DNA of 64,000 nt, from assembly GCF_003573695.1 (NCBI RefSeq), contig NC_039361.1, positions 35,219,702 through 35,283,701 on the forward strand, read 5' to 3'. Below, one piece after another: positions 48,695-60,397 of this stretch. Under the pieces are notes generated by a model. That model did no database searches and had not been told where the DNA came from. It was given only the letters and a program-made list of their open reading frames with translations. This DNA is from Papaver somniferum. Its lineage: Eukaryota > Streptophyta > Magnoliopsida > Ranunculales > Papaveraceae. Each line of letters opens with the position of its first letter. Positions within the stretch are counted from its first letter, which is position 1. Made by a program: the position numbers and the translations under genes.

Positions 48695-49361
48695 GATGTA
48701 TATTAAGAAAAAAAAAAAATCAGAAAAATACCAAAAAATCAAGTATTTATCAATTCCATCATCTCTTGTTCCAAAAAATAAAAAGAGATTTGTCAATGTA
48801 AATAAGAGTCATGTAAAGAGTTCTTTTGTTGTTTTTTGTAATAAGCAAGGAGGGTGTATGCCATTGATGTACAACGCGAGTAATTGTGAAATACCTCCAA
48901 CTCATTCACAATTCTCGTAAAGTCCGGACAGCTAGCTAGATTTCGACCTCAGTTCTTAGCCTGAGAAACTATCTCTTGGTGATTAGTAGTCATGACTTCA
49001 GATCTTTCTTTACACATGTGTAGATACACTTTACACTCTTATCACATGTCTTTTTTTGTTATCAGTGCTAGGATTGTGCCTTCGATAGCTAGATTGACAT
49101 CTCCATTTTGCTGTGAGCTTAAACTGTTTTGCACATGTCACGTTTGATGGAATCTGAGCTTATATTTTGTCCTTAGGTTTTGTAGGCACACCTCTGGTAA
49201 ACCTTCACGAGACTTCAACTCGTCCACTAGGGACACTTAGTGGTTTAAAAGGCTTAGTGCATACGCTAAATGCATTCGAGAGACCAGCGACAGTGGTATA
49301 GTTAGGATTTCCTTAGTTTTGTTTTACTTGAGGACAAGTAAAATTCAGGTTTGGGGGTATT

Positions 49362-51229
49362 TGATGAGTGCTAAAAAGTGCATATTTCTATATATTTTTC
49401 TTGGCATTAACTCATCTTTTGCATTAATTCTACATTTTATCCCATATTCTGTATTTTCATTGTTTTCAAGAATAAATATTTTTCTTACTTAATTTTGCAT
49501 TTTTAGGTAATAAATAAAGTTCGGATGAGTCGCGGAGCGAAAAGAGCAGAAAAGTAGTGAAAAGCCGGGAGAAATTACGCAAAACCGCGAAGAATGGTGC
49601 GCACAACCTCATTTTCTACACAAAAGCGCCTCCGTTCTCAGCCATCAGATCAGTTCTCAGAAGCATCCGACGGTCGCTCCTTCATAGAGCATCAAAATCT
49701 GAAGTCTCTGCGCCCGCACCACAGCGCTGAAATTCCAAGCCTTCAGATTAGATGGTAGTTGAATCCAACGGTCGCTCCCTTGCTGTGCATCAAAGCTTGA
49801 TATCTCCGCGTAACACTACAACACCTAACTCCATCTGGCATCGTTGATTTGTTGTATCATATAATCTGACGGTCGCTACAAGCTTCACTTCACATCACCG
49901 TCCGATCTACCTACCAGCTTCGCATCCAGTGACTCAGCATCGCAGAACAAAACTCGATACGCCCGCCTCACACCCTAGCGACCGAACCTATACCAGCTAA
50001 CCAAACACGCCTTCTCTGCCAACCATCGAGCTCACCCATCTCCTTCCACATTCCCTCTGCAGAAACCATGTCCGCCACCAGCTCCGCCTGCCTCGCCTCA
50101 ACCACCACCACACATCTTCCAAAAAGCCATCATGGCTATCACCTACACAACCCATCATCCCATACTGCAAAACCTATTCACCTAGCCAAAATTATTTCAT
50201 CAAACCCACACTCACGCCACTGAACCCTAGGGTGGAGTTGATGAAGCAATTCAAGCTAGACACGGCAATTGACAGCGGAACAGGGAGCAGGAGGCGAAGT
50301 ACAAGCATGGGTCGAAGAAAAGGAGCATTATCAGAGAAATTAGGTAAAAATTTTGTAACCCTAATTTTACTGTTTTAGGGATTTTTTGGGGAAGAACATA
50401 TGGAACCCTAATTCATAGTTTTGGGTATAATAGAGGAGGTGTTGTATGTGTAGAGGGTGTTCTTGGTTAGCCGAGATACCCCCTAATTGGGTCAATTTCA
50501 ATTTCAATGTCCTGTTATGTTATGCTTTTTGCAATTCTATTTTCACTGTTATGTTCATGTTCTTGTTATGTTAATGTTCATGTGATTCATCATGTTTGTT
50601 AAGTTCTAATTCACCACTAGGGTGAGAAGTCAACTGAACTTTGTTGGTTAGCCAATTGGGTTAGACCCTGTTGAGCTCAAAACATTTAGGTTAGTAACAT
50701 TCCAAAGGTTCACTGGCTTGTGATTAGTGGTGCTTTAAACAGACCATTAATGCTAGGAGTTAGTCATAATCTAAGGGATTCACAAAGCCATATTAGTTAG
50801 AGACCTAGACCCTAAATGACCTGTGATTGCCTATGCTTTAATCAGATAGACAATGCTAGGGGTTATCCAAGGACTTTAGGTAGTTAACTAACCACATGAC
50901 AGGGATGTAACCAAGGTGAACTAGCTAGGTGAAGGAGAATTCTCACCCATCTTCAGACACTTCCATCTTCAACTGTTTTGCTTGTTTTCTGTTTGATTAA
51001 ATTGTTCTTGAATTTTTTCTTTGTTTCTTTGCCTCTTAACTTCACTGCCTTTGGCTCACTGCCACTGAATCTTCTTTGGTTCTTTAGTTCACTGCCTGTC
51101 ACTAGCTCAGCTATCTAGGAAACTTCAATACACCCCAAGTCTCTGTGGAATGATCCCTTGCTTACTTTCTATACTAAAACTTGGCCTTGTATACTTGCAA
51201 GAGTTTTTGTGTGTTTTCTAACCACACCA
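49362..51229 (+). repeat. 3' LTR of the nested gypsy-type element
   Basis: 1868 bp, preceded by a purine-rich tract and followed by the CTTCC duplication. Compared with the left LTR it lacks several short blocks of 1-5 bases. Confidence 0.88.
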
Positions 51230-52845
51230 CTTCCCATATTTAATTATCCTTGAAATCCCTCTTTCGCATGTTAAGCCTTAAACCAAAAACGAATAATGGA
51301 GAGATATCAATTTGAATCTGTTGTTGAAGAAGCCCGTGTTGATAAGGAAATTTTGATGGATCAATATAACCAATTATATAACCTCTATTCATATTCTCTT
51401 GATCATATAAATAATCTTACCAATGAAAATACCCAATTAGTTCAGAGACAAGATTTATTAAGTAATGAAGTATCTCGCCTTTCTTATTCTTTAACTAAAG
51501 TTAATTTAGGGATGAAAACTTTATCAGATGAGAATAAAACCTTATCTCAAGAGAAGCGAACTTGTTTAAACAAGATGGCGATATCTTCGCAATAACTTAG
51601 CATTCTTCAGAAAGTATGTGATGACCAAGAGCAATCTCTTCGCTCTTTGAGAAATGAACTTAAAGAAGTAACAGAGTCATTTATCTCTGAAAGAGATGCA
51701 CTCATTCGAGGTAGGATATCTTTAAGTGTAAAGGCGAATCAACTTAAAGAACAATATTCCAAATTAGAAGAATCTTATTCTTCTCTTGCGAAGAAAAATT
51801 CCTTTCTTATTTCTAAAGAGAAAAATCTTCATTTTCGACATAAAGGTTTAGTTGGAGATAAATTTGATGACGCAATGGACTGTTGGGAGTATAGTTGTCT
51901 GTCCTTGATTCAACACCTTATTTCGCAAAAGGAAGGTAGTCATAATAGTTTGACTGCCTTTACTATCTTTTCTTTGTCATATTTTTCTGAGTTCTTCATC
52001 TTATTGAAATTTTGTATTCTACCTTTCGTAGAGTCTTAGAAGAATCTTCATTCCTCCATTTCTGTTTTTGAGGCTAAATATGCCAACATTCGCAAAGAAA
52101 ATGCATTGCTCGTCTCTTCCCTTACTGGTTCTCGCGACCAAGCATAAAGAAGACTTGATTATCTTGCTTATTTTAAGGATATTCAAGATAGGAATCATCA
52201 GAGAGCACTTCTTCGTCAAGTTCATCTCCGGGATGAAGTCCTTGTAAATGATATTTTATTGTCCAAATCTCTTCCTCCTACATCAATTAAAACTTTGGAA
52301 GTAGATGATGATGAAGTTCCTCATCCTGCTGATAGTGATTATGATTATGAAAGTGGTGCAGAGGATGATTTCTTGGAGGGTGAAAAAGAAATTCCTTCTA
52401 AGGAAGCATCTGCTGGTGTTAATCAAAATGAGAAAGAAATCTCTCATGAATAAGTAATTGCTGGCGATAATCAAGGTGCTAGTCAAGGCGAAGATCAGAA
52501 CCGAAATGAAGGAAAGGCTTGCGATAATGAGAACATTGGCGAAGAACGTCTGTTATCTCCTGCTACTGGAATTAATACTGAAGCTTGAGCTTCTTATCTA
52601 GTTTTATCTTCTTGAATTGTCTCTTTTATCACTTTTGCGAATAATATTCTTCAACCAACTTTGGAATCAATTTTCCTTTTAGTATTTTGCTGATGAGAAA
52701 TAATGCTTCTTGTTTATTGATTCCCATACTTGCCTCTCATTATCTTTCTTGCAAAAAATAATCTGTTACGAATACTTATAAATATTTTTTTATCATGTGG
52801 TCTTATTTTGCCTTCCTAATTAAAGGTCTTATTATGCCACCTCTT

Positions 52846-53130
52846 GTCATTGCGACAAAATCGCAGGACGTCCTTGCACTTTCATGCAAAAACCCATTGA
52901 TCTTGCCTTAACTTTTTCTTTTGTATTATGGCCTCTTCAGGAATGTTGCGACAATATGACAGGCCTAAATATTCTTGCGAAAATAAAGCCCCATGACATT
53001 GCCGTCTTGCGACGAAATCGCAGGACGTCTTCGCACTTTCATGCGAAAACCCATTGATCTCGTCTTATCTTTTTCTTTTGTATTATTGCCTCTTCAGGAT
53101 TGTTGCACAAATATGACAAGCCTTAATACC
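52846..53130. repeat. Tandem duplication, about 160-bp period
   Basis: Two copies share GCGAC.AAATCGCAGGACGTC, CACTTTCATGC.AAAACCC and TTTTTCTTTTGTATTAT, then GCCTCTTCAGGA. It is noncoding and lies between the antisense ORF and the end of pol in the Tat element. Confidence 0.8.
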
Positions 53131-53159
53131 CTTGCGAATAGAAATCCTCATGACATTTG

Positions 53160-54030
53160 CGTCTTAAGACACTTATCAGCTCCCTAATGGAGGGTGCCGC
53201 CCTTATCTTCCCCCTGGTTGCCCCTTCAAGGAGGTGTACTTCTACCATACAAGGTTAGATCCTCCCATCCAGTCTTAACAACAATCAGTTGTTTTCGCAG
53301 CCTCTTATCCCTTTTACCTATACGGCTTATGGTTACGAGACTGCACCCTAAGTGGGGTTTTCTTCGAGCCGAGTGCAGTATAAGCCAAAACTTTTCAAAA
53401 ATGTCAAAGTACGCTTCAAACATCCCTGGCACTCTTGATTCAACCGTGTACCTCGGCGCCTTGATTAGATCTGCACTCCTTGGGAGAGTCCTTATTACCT
53501 TAGTCGCCCAACCTAAGTCAAATGCTTAAGCTGAGAATCCAAGGTGCCTCTCCCGGATGGGCTTTATTGACCCAAAATCTCCATGACCCAGGTTCCGGTG
53601 GCGGTGTAGCCTTTCCCTGATCCATGCAACAGGTACCCCCTAATATGACGTACTTTAGGTCTTACATTTTCCTCTTGCGAAATTTTATTCGCGAACTAGG
53701 GTGTATGCAATAAAGGTTCGCCCCTTTCTTTTATGTCATTATTATGTGATTAGCTCTGCGAAAATTTCGCACATCATGATCTTGTTTTGATATGAATAAT
53801 CTTGCAATTATTCTTTCAGAATCCATAACTTCTCAAAGCTTCTTACGGATAATATCTTTTTAAGTACAACCTGTTCCATGGTCTGTCAAGTCTATGACCA
53901 ACATCTCCCTTCTGGATCCATTAATCTATAAGCTCTGTTCCAACTATCTCCTTAATGATGTAAGGTCCATCCCATTTTTTCGCTAATTTTCCACCATTTT
54001 CTCGCTGATATATTGGTGTCTCTCGCAGAA
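53160..54030. other. Non-coding segment between Tat pol and the antisense ORF
   Basis: It is more GC-rich than its surroundings near 53170-53640. No protein I recognise is encoded on either strand. It is the boundary where the pol transcript (minus) and the antisense ORF transcript (plus) would converge, so terminators for both may lie here. Confidence 0.4.
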
Positions 54031-57000
54031 CTAAATCTCCTGGTTGAATTCGCGTACTTTGACACGTTTATATATTCTCGGGCTAATCTTCGCTGATAAT
54101 TCTCCATATGTTGTAAAGCTTTTTCTCTTTTCTTCTAATTCATCAAGTTTATTTAAGATCAAACCCGCACTAAGATTTTTCTCCCAAGCTTCTCTTTTTG
54201 TTGTCGGAATAACAACTTCTGTTGGTAACACCGCTTCAACTCCGTATGTTAAACAAAAAGGTGACATTCCAGTAGCTTCTCTTCTAGTTGTATTATAAGC
54301 CCATACTGCATTATGTACTTGTTCGCACCATGCTCTGTGATGTCCTTCCAATTTCTTCTTTAATATATCTGCAATTGTTTTGTTTGTTGCTTCTACCTGC
54401 CCATTAGCTTGTGGATACAAAGGAGTAGACTTTCCACATTTTATCTTGAATGCATTAAGTAGCATTTCTATATTCTGTCCTTCAAATTGTTTCCCATTAT
54501 CAGATACCAACTGCGCAGGAATTCCAAATCTGCAAATGATATTTTCGAATATGAATGTAAAGATATCTTTGTCGCGAATATGCTGTACTGCCTTCACTTC
54601 TGTCCATTTTGTGAAATAATCTGTTGCGACTATCAAATATCTTCTTTGTCCAGAACCTGGTAAAAATGGCCCCACAATATCTAAGCCCCACTTTCCAAAA
54701 GGCCACACACTGGTTGAAGATGATAACGGTGCTCCAGGTGCATGTATTTTCTTTCCATGCCGCTGACAATCTTCGCAGCGCCTTGATATTTGTTTTGCAT
54801 CTTCGTGCATGTACGGCCAGTAATAGCCTTGCATTTTGCTATATGTGCAAAAGATCTTCCCCCGCTATGATTGCCAGCATCCCCACTATATAACATTTTT
54901 AGCACTTTTTCTCCTTCCTCTCGTGTCAAACATCTGAGTGAAGGTCCATTAAAGGATTTTCGGTATAGCATCCCATCTCTTAATTCATAATTCGTTGCGG
55001 GCTTTTTAACTTGTGTGTTTCTAATCTATTTCTTGGTGTTTCTCATTTCGCCAAATATGCATGAAGTTCCATTCTCCAGTCTGCGATATTGTTCGTTTGT
55101 TCTTCTTCTTCATTGTCTATTATCATCACATCCACTTCTTCTTCTTCTTTATTGATTGATGGTGATAGAAGTGTTTGTATTTTTATGCATCTCGCAGTTG
55201 GATCTGTCATCATGCTTGAGATGAAAGCAAAAGCGTCTGCGAGTCTGTTATCCTTTCTTGAAATGTTCCTCCATTTTATTTTTGGGATTTTCGCTGACAA
55301 TTCTTCAACGAGCTTCTTGTATTTCTTCAAGGATGGTTCATTTGTAGTATACTCTCCCTTTATTTGGCGAATAACTAGCTGCGAATCACTAGTGATCCTG
55401 GCATTTTCTAGTTTCATTTCTATTGCGAATTTTAAGGCATGTATCACAGCTTCATATTCCGTTTCATTAGTAGTGGATGCAAATTCCAATTTGAATGAAA
55501 AAACCATCTTTATTCCTTCTGGCGAAATTAAAAAAATTCCAACTCCATTTCCTTCTCCATTTGATGATCCATCTACCAATATTTCCCATCTATTTGGTTC
55601 TGTTAATAAATCTTTTGGATCTCCACGTTCTTCTTCTACATCCATCATTTCTTCTACTGCTTCATCTTCTTCTAAAGGAAATTCTGCCAACAAATCCGCA
55701 ACAACTTGTGATTTTGGTGAAGACAAAATTTCATATTTAATATCAAAGTGGCCTCCTTGTGCATTCCATCTCTCTACCCTTCCTGATCTTTTAGAATTCT
55801 TCATCACTGATTCAATTGGCACTTTTGTTAATACCTTTATCTTGTGTGATTGAAAGTATATGCGGAGCTTAAATGATGCATAGACCAATGCTAAGATTAA
55901 TTTTTCAATATTTGAGTAATTCTTTTCACCAGTATTAAAATTTTTACTAATGTAATAAATGGGTTTATCCACTCCTGTGTCTACTCGCAATAACACAACA
56001 CTTAGTGCATGCGACGTTGTCGCAAGGTAAATCAATAATTCTTCTCCTGGTTCTGCCTTTTGTAAAATAGTTGTATTCATAAGATGTTCTTTGATTCCTT
56101 GAAAAGCTTTTTCACATTCATCACTCCATTTAAATTTCACACCCTTCTTGAGTATATCGAAAAAATATTTGCATTTGTCTGATGATCGTGAAATGAATCT
56201 CCCCAGCGAAGCTAGAAGCCCATTCAACTTATGTACATCTTTTATTGTTGCTGGTGTTGGCATGTCACGAACTGCTTGCACTTTTTCTGGATCAACCTGT
56301 ATTCCTTCCTTTGATACAATGTAGCCTAAAAATTTTCCCGATGCAACTCCAATAGTACACTTCTCAGGATTCAATTTAATGTTATACTGCCGCATTTGTT
56401 CAAAAATCTCCCTCAGGTCTTGTATATGGTCTTTAGCTTCTTTACTCTTTACTAACATGTCATCCACGTATACTTCTAATGTTTTGTGTATCCATTTTGC
56501 GAACACTTTCTCTACCATTCTTTGCTATGTCGCTCCCGCATTTCGCAAACCAAATGCCATTTTCGTGTAACAATATAAACCTCTAGGGGAGAAGAAAGCA
56601 GTATGTTCTTGTTCTTCTTCAGCGAGAGGGATTTGGTTATACCCTTTGTACCCATCTAAAGACGATACTCTATCATTTCCCGCTGCGGATTCCACCATTT
56701 GAGGAATATCTGGTAACGGAAAACTATCTTTGGGGCAAGCTTTGTTTAAATCAGTGAAATCTATGCAAATCCTGATTCCTTTGTTTTTCTTTGGGACAAT
56801 GACCATATTCGCTATCCATTCTGGGTATTTAGCTTCTCTTATGATTCCCGCATCAAGCATTTTCTGTAGTTCTTCTTATGTTTGGGAATGGTAAGTTGTT
56901 GCAATTTTTCTTATTCTCTGTTTAAATGGTCTCACATTTTTGTTAATCTCCAACTTGTGGCATGCAATTGATGGATCTATTCCCGGTATCTCATCCATGC

Positions 57001-57715
57001 TTCCTGCGAAAACATCTTTATATTCTCGCAAAAGGTTAACAGTTCTTTCTTCTTCTTCCACATCCATTTTGGTTCCAATTCTCAATATTAGAGGTTCTTC
57101 TATAGTCCCAACGTTTATTTCTTTTGTTGGTTCTGCGGCAGTGTAACTGGGTTTAGGTTCTCCCATTGGTGTTGGTTCTTTTATTGTTTTGACAGGTCCT
57201 TCTCCTTCTTCCGAAATTTCGCTGGGTATTCCTTTGCCTTCTTTTGCCCTTATCATATATACTCTAAATTCTTCTTCTTTCTTTGCTTCCTTTGCCAACT
57301 TTCTGCGAAATTGTTTCTTTTTTGCTTGTCCTTCATAATGCTTTACTTCAATTTGATGACATAATTTCGCATTGTCAACATCTCCTCTGATTTCACCTAT
57401 TCCATTTGGTGTGGGGAATTTAATACATTGATGCAACGTTTATACTACAACTTTTATCGCATGTATCCATGGTCTTCCTAATAACATATTATATGGCGAT
57501 TTCATATCCACCACGCACAGTGTTACCTGTGTTTCGATCCCTCCAAGTGGAATTCGTACCACTATTTCTCCTTTAGGTTTTGTTGTGGATTTTCCAAAGC
57601 CGTGAATAAAAAATGTTGAACTGGACATTTCTTCATCTTTAAATCTCATTCCCTGGAATGCATGATAAAATATTATATCCACTGAACTTCCTGTATCGAT
57701 TAAAGTTCTGTTCAA
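54031..57715 (-). pseudogene. Tat-lineage pol polyprotein: protease, RT, RNase H, second RNase H, integrase (decayed)
   Basis: On the minus strand, in order: aspartic protease with DTGSSVDIIF (from 57715); a linker with EYKDVFAGSMDEIPGI; RT with RICIDFTDLNKACPKDSFPL and YVDDMLVKSKEAKDH; a gypsy RNase H region (PIYYISKNFNTGEKNYSNIE); a second, plant-type RNase H (ILVDGSSNGEGNGVGIFLIS, NETEYEAVIHAL, SDSQLVIRQI); and integrase with zinc-binding CEDCQRHGKK and D-D-E residues in GLDIVGPF, VSDNGKQFEG and NGQVEATNK. In-frame stops at about 57440, 56876 and 56525 and two frame changes between about 55043 and 54834 make it non-functional. The upstream piece 58012-57752 (NFEGRKVMAVEKTSPL, HTSPLVITVPITRK) is a remnant of the gag-protease junction. 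Confidence 0.92.
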
Positions 57716-58100
57716 TATTCATTCTCCCGTGGATTTTGTTGTCGTCTCCTTCTATTTTCGCGTAATAGGAACTGTAATAACCAATGGAGATGTGTGGTTC
57801 AAAATTTCTTCTGGTATTTCTGGCGCCATGAATATAATTTTTTGCTTTTCCCAATCTTTCAAGGGTGATGTCTTTTCTACCGCCATAACCTTCCTTCCTT
57901 CAAAATTTCGTTTATGTATTTTTCCTTTGATGTTTTCATGGAATTCATTAACCATCGTTTTTGTTATCATATTACACTCCAATCTTTTGTCATCTTCTTT
58001 AATTCTAATCATCTTTCTTTTAACTGGTTCACTGACTTATTTAATCACTTTCTTGATTTGAACATTCTCAACAACAATTTTCAACTTTCGATCTTCAATT

Positions 58101-58117
58101 CCCTGTTTCTAGCGCCA
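58101..58117 (-). promoter_or_regulatory. Primer-binding site of the Tat element
   Basis: TGGCGCTAGAAACAGGG on the minus strand, three bases from the 5' LTR (58121-58591). This fits the gypsy style of primer site and sets the direction of pol. Confidence 0.7.
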
Positions 58118-58120
58118 TTA

Positions 58121-58591
58121 TGTAGTTGCAGGAAATCCTACACTACACCCCTCATATGATTTCATTATTACTCAACTCATTTTTAGATTTACACTCTTAA
58201 TTTTATTGATCAATCTTTGAATATTCTTACAAGAAAAGATAAAGGAATCAAGAATGACTTCTGCTCTAGACTTTCTATCTCCTATTTACTTGTTTCTTAC
58301 TCAAAAAAAATCTCTCTCTTTCCTTTACAACTGAACGACTATTTATAGGGAAATACATAGTGGATGACAGCTAATCTTTCCTTTATTTTCGAATATGACT
58401 TGCGACATTCTCGCAACCTTACAAATCTTAATCTCACAAACTCTCTAATTTTCGCAGGACCATCACATCTTTCTCATGATTTTAGCTGACGTCGTTTATT
58501 ATATCATTTCTGAAATTGTTCTGCGACGCTGTTGTGTTGTGTTGTTGATAATTTCGCTAAGATATTATTGTTGCAAGATTCTGATCCTACA
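58121..58591 (-). repeat. 5' LTR of the Tat element
   Basis: 471 bp, the same length as the partner at 41256-41726, with about six substitutions between them by eye. It is followed by the TGTTG target duplication. Confidence 0.9.
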
Positions 58592-58596
58592 TGTTG

Positions 58597-58790
58597 ATCA
58601 ATTGATAAATCACTATACTTATGAGTAGGAAAAGGAATCCCTTGCTAAAATCTTCAACCTTCGCAAGTTGATGGAATTTTGCAGATCAGACTCCTTACAA
58701 ATGGTAAGAATATTATTAGGTGGTCATTAACTCCAACATGTAACTTTTCTACTTAATCCACCTGTAAATCTTTGATTCAAATCCAACTAT
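58597..58790 (+). mobile_element. Second LINE, segment 3 (downstream of the Tat insertion)
   Basis: The LINE frame that ends before 41256 with SDFHLQDYIF resumes here with DQLINHYTYE, then KESLAKIFNLRKLMEFCRSD. The three LINE segments are therefore one element split by CACTA-1 and Tat. Stops interrupt it, and no poly-A tail was identified. Confidence 0.55.
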
Positions 58791-59332
58791 GAGAAATCGT
58801 TGTAAAAGCGTAGTTAAATTAATAACATATGGCATGAACTAGCCATCGTTAATATTTATTGAAAGTAAACACGAAAAACAAAAATCTATAACCTAATATT
58901 GAAAATAAGCAATATTTTTATTAGAAACACACCAACAGAGTAATGTTTCTAGATTTGCTCGGTACATCTAAAATCTCAGATCCAAACCTAGCAAACTTAG
59001 ATTAAAATAAAAGAGAAGAAAATTAAGAATTATTTTGGAAAAACGGTTATGCATAGCAGAATGTTTTTTCACTTATATACTTGCGTGGAAGCTCGCCATT
59101 ATGAACATATGCAACCTTATCTGACAGGCTACTTGAACTATATATTAGAGGGGGGATAAACAACCTTTTGCAGCTTATCTAAAGCATCCATTGCAAGGAA
59201 ATGCACAAACAATTTTATGTTTATGTAAAACTTCTCGCAATTGGATGCCTGGAGGAAAAAATGGGGTCATATCCTTTGCACCGGGGAACGCACTAGTAAT
59301 TTATGGCATAGATCGCACATGGTTGCTTTAAC
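58791..59332. other. Unassigned DNA between LINE and copia remnants
   Basis: Possibly further decayed LINE sequence (frames such as AIHCKEMHKQFYVYVKLLAI are not convincing). No terminus or RNA gene was recognised. Confidence 0.35.
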
Positions 59333-60397
59333 TGTTGCGCTAAAACCCTGCGGAAGCGATTTACACAGCTACACAATGGTACTCTAAATATTGCAAAGAA
59401 CACAAACTAGAAAAGAAAAGAGACGAGAATTTAACGAGGTTGAATCTTCAGGAAAAATAAGAGATTTTATAAATTATCGTTCAGCAGAAAACGTATAAAC
59501 CCTGAGAGAGAAAGGAGATATTTTTTTTGGTGTGTTTGGTGTGTTTCTTTTCTTACTCTAATAGGCTATTTATACTAATTAGCTAGCTAGGTTTTCTATA
59601 CACGGTTTACTTGGCCGACTCCAATAAAATTCCTACAAGTTAGGAATTAATGACCGATCGTGTTGATAAACACAAAAGAACCGACCTTAAACACACGGTT
59701 TGGGAGTTCCTCACGGATTTGAACTCCTCCAAAAGTACGTGTCCTATAAACTAGCTAGGCTCCAAAAATTCTCCACCTCAGATCATGCATTCATGAATGA
59801 GACGATCAATACACGAAATCTCCTTCGTCTTCCAACGTCGATTGCGCCATAGGTTGCATACGTATCCTCTGCAAGGAATAAAACCGACCGTAGTTCACTC
59901 AATGACCTTACTAGAAGGCCTCCACCAGGTTCCTAAGAACCTCTACCCCAAAGGGTCTCACCAAACCGGAAGAATGTGGATCAATTTCGAGCAATGACGA
60001 AACTTGACCCCAGATACCACTTTCTTTAACATATCAGCTAGATTGTCTTTGGTGTCGATCTTCACAAGTAGAATGTCTTCTTCTTCCATAATTTCTCTAA
60101 CAAAGTGAAATTGAACATCTATATGTTTGGTTCTGGCATGATGCACTTGATTCTTAGCCAAGTAAATTGCACTAAGACTATCACAATGCACATGCAGTTG
60201 GTCTTGCACAACTCCTAAGTCGTCTAGCAAACCTTGTAACCATATAGCCTCCTTAAATGCCTCTGTCACATTCATATACTTCACCTCAGCAGTTGAGAGA
60301 GCCATAGTAGACTGCAAAATCGATCTCCAACTAACCGGTGCTCCAGCCAAGGTAAATATATACCCTGTAGTTAAACGTCTCTTGTCCAAGTCACCAG
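59333..60397 (-). mobile_element. Ty1/copia remnant: RNase H end of pol plus 3' LTR
   Basis: The minus-strand frame 60397-59958 reads DLDKRRLTTGYIFTLAGAPV, STMALSTAEVKYM, EAIWLQGLLDDLG, HCDSLSAIYLAKN and HARTKHIDVQFHFVRE, the C-terminal RNase H of copia pol, with a natural stop at 59958. A probable LTR (59333-59764, TG..CA) follows after a purine tract near AGGTGGAGA. The 5' part of this element is cut off at 60397 by another LTR element and continues, if at all, beyond the window. Confidence 0.8.

Larger units (their letters stand above)
47069..49361 (+). other. Internal 3' region of the nested element, with a short ORF
   Basis: A plus-strand frame at 47346-47819 (DLINNDAPILLHESQSV, then ELDLVHDEPPNCEIFVSK) looks like the continuation of an element protein after stops near 47068-47345. 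The pieces between are also acidic and similar in style. The two long A tracts lie at 48179-48209 and 48640-48693. The rest shows no coding signal, and no polymerase domain exists anywhere in it. Confidence 0.45.
43023..51229 (+). mobile_element. Non-autonomous gypsy-type LTR retrotransposon inside the Tat antisense ORF intron
   Basis: The LTRs (43023-44909 and 49362-51229) start TGATGAGTGCTAAAAAG and end CTAACCACACCA; the 5-bp duplication CTTCC flanks both sides (43018-43022, 51230-51234). The primer site TGGCGCCGCTGCCGGGGA begins seven bases after the left LTR, and the purine-rich AGGTTTGGGGGTA lies before the right LTR. The 4.45-kb interior codes for a zinc-knuckle protein and a second short ORF but has no protease, RT, RNase H or integrase. 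The primer type matches Athila-like gypsy elements. The LTRs are close in sequence but differ by many 1-5 bp indels. Confidence 0.88.
42130..52588 (+). pseudogene. Antisense additional ORF (aORF) of the Tat element, coiled-coil protein with introns
   Basis: It is read opposite to pol. Exon 1 (42130-42143, MDSS) has donor AAG before GTTAGT, and exon 2 (42246-42967) begins after TTTCAG and joins in phase. Exon 2 encodes a Ser/Pro-rich N-terminus (VVAHKRKS basic patch) and a helix with TALEKECNAIRLENQKLQN. Exon 3 (about 51290-51935) is a long coiled coil (LTNENTQLVQRQDLLSNEVS, RNELKEVTESFISERDAL). Exon 4 (about 52040-52588) gives VFEAKYANIRKENALLVSSL and an acidic tail (DSDYDYESGAEDDF). A TATA-like CTGTATATATTC lies at about 41929. 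In-frame TAA stops occur in exon 2 (about 42529), exon 3 (about 51593) and exon 4 (52146, 52451), so this copy is broken. A foreign LTR element sits in the intron after exon 2. Additional ORFs in antisense are known in Tat elements; their role is unclear. Confidence 0.68.
41256..58591 (-). mobile_element. Tat-lineage Ty3/gypsy retrotransposon, 17.3 kb with nested LTR element
   Basis: LTRs of 471 bp each at 41256-41726 and 58121-58591 start TGTAGTTGCAGG and end GATCCTACA; the target duplication is TGTTG (41251-41255, 58592-58596). By eye the LTRs differ at about six positions, so the insertion is young. The minus-strand primer site is TGGCGCTAGAAACAGGG at 58117-58101. pol is on the minus strand at 57715-54031 and includes a second, downstream RNase H, a hallmark of the Tat lineage. 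Most of gag is gone: only about 400 bp separates the primer site from the protease. Between integrase and the 3' LTR lies a large region with an antisense, intron-containing ORF. Confidence 0.9.

Noticed and set aside
48598..48801. ORF with a very long lysine run
   Set aside because: It is created by the poly(A) tract at 48640-48693 and has no other coding signal.
55089..55853. 254-codon plus-strand ORF
   Set aside because: It lies entirely antisense to the RNase H part of Tat pol and is serine/phenylalanine-rich, typical of a shadow frame. No relation to the real antisense ORF is visible.
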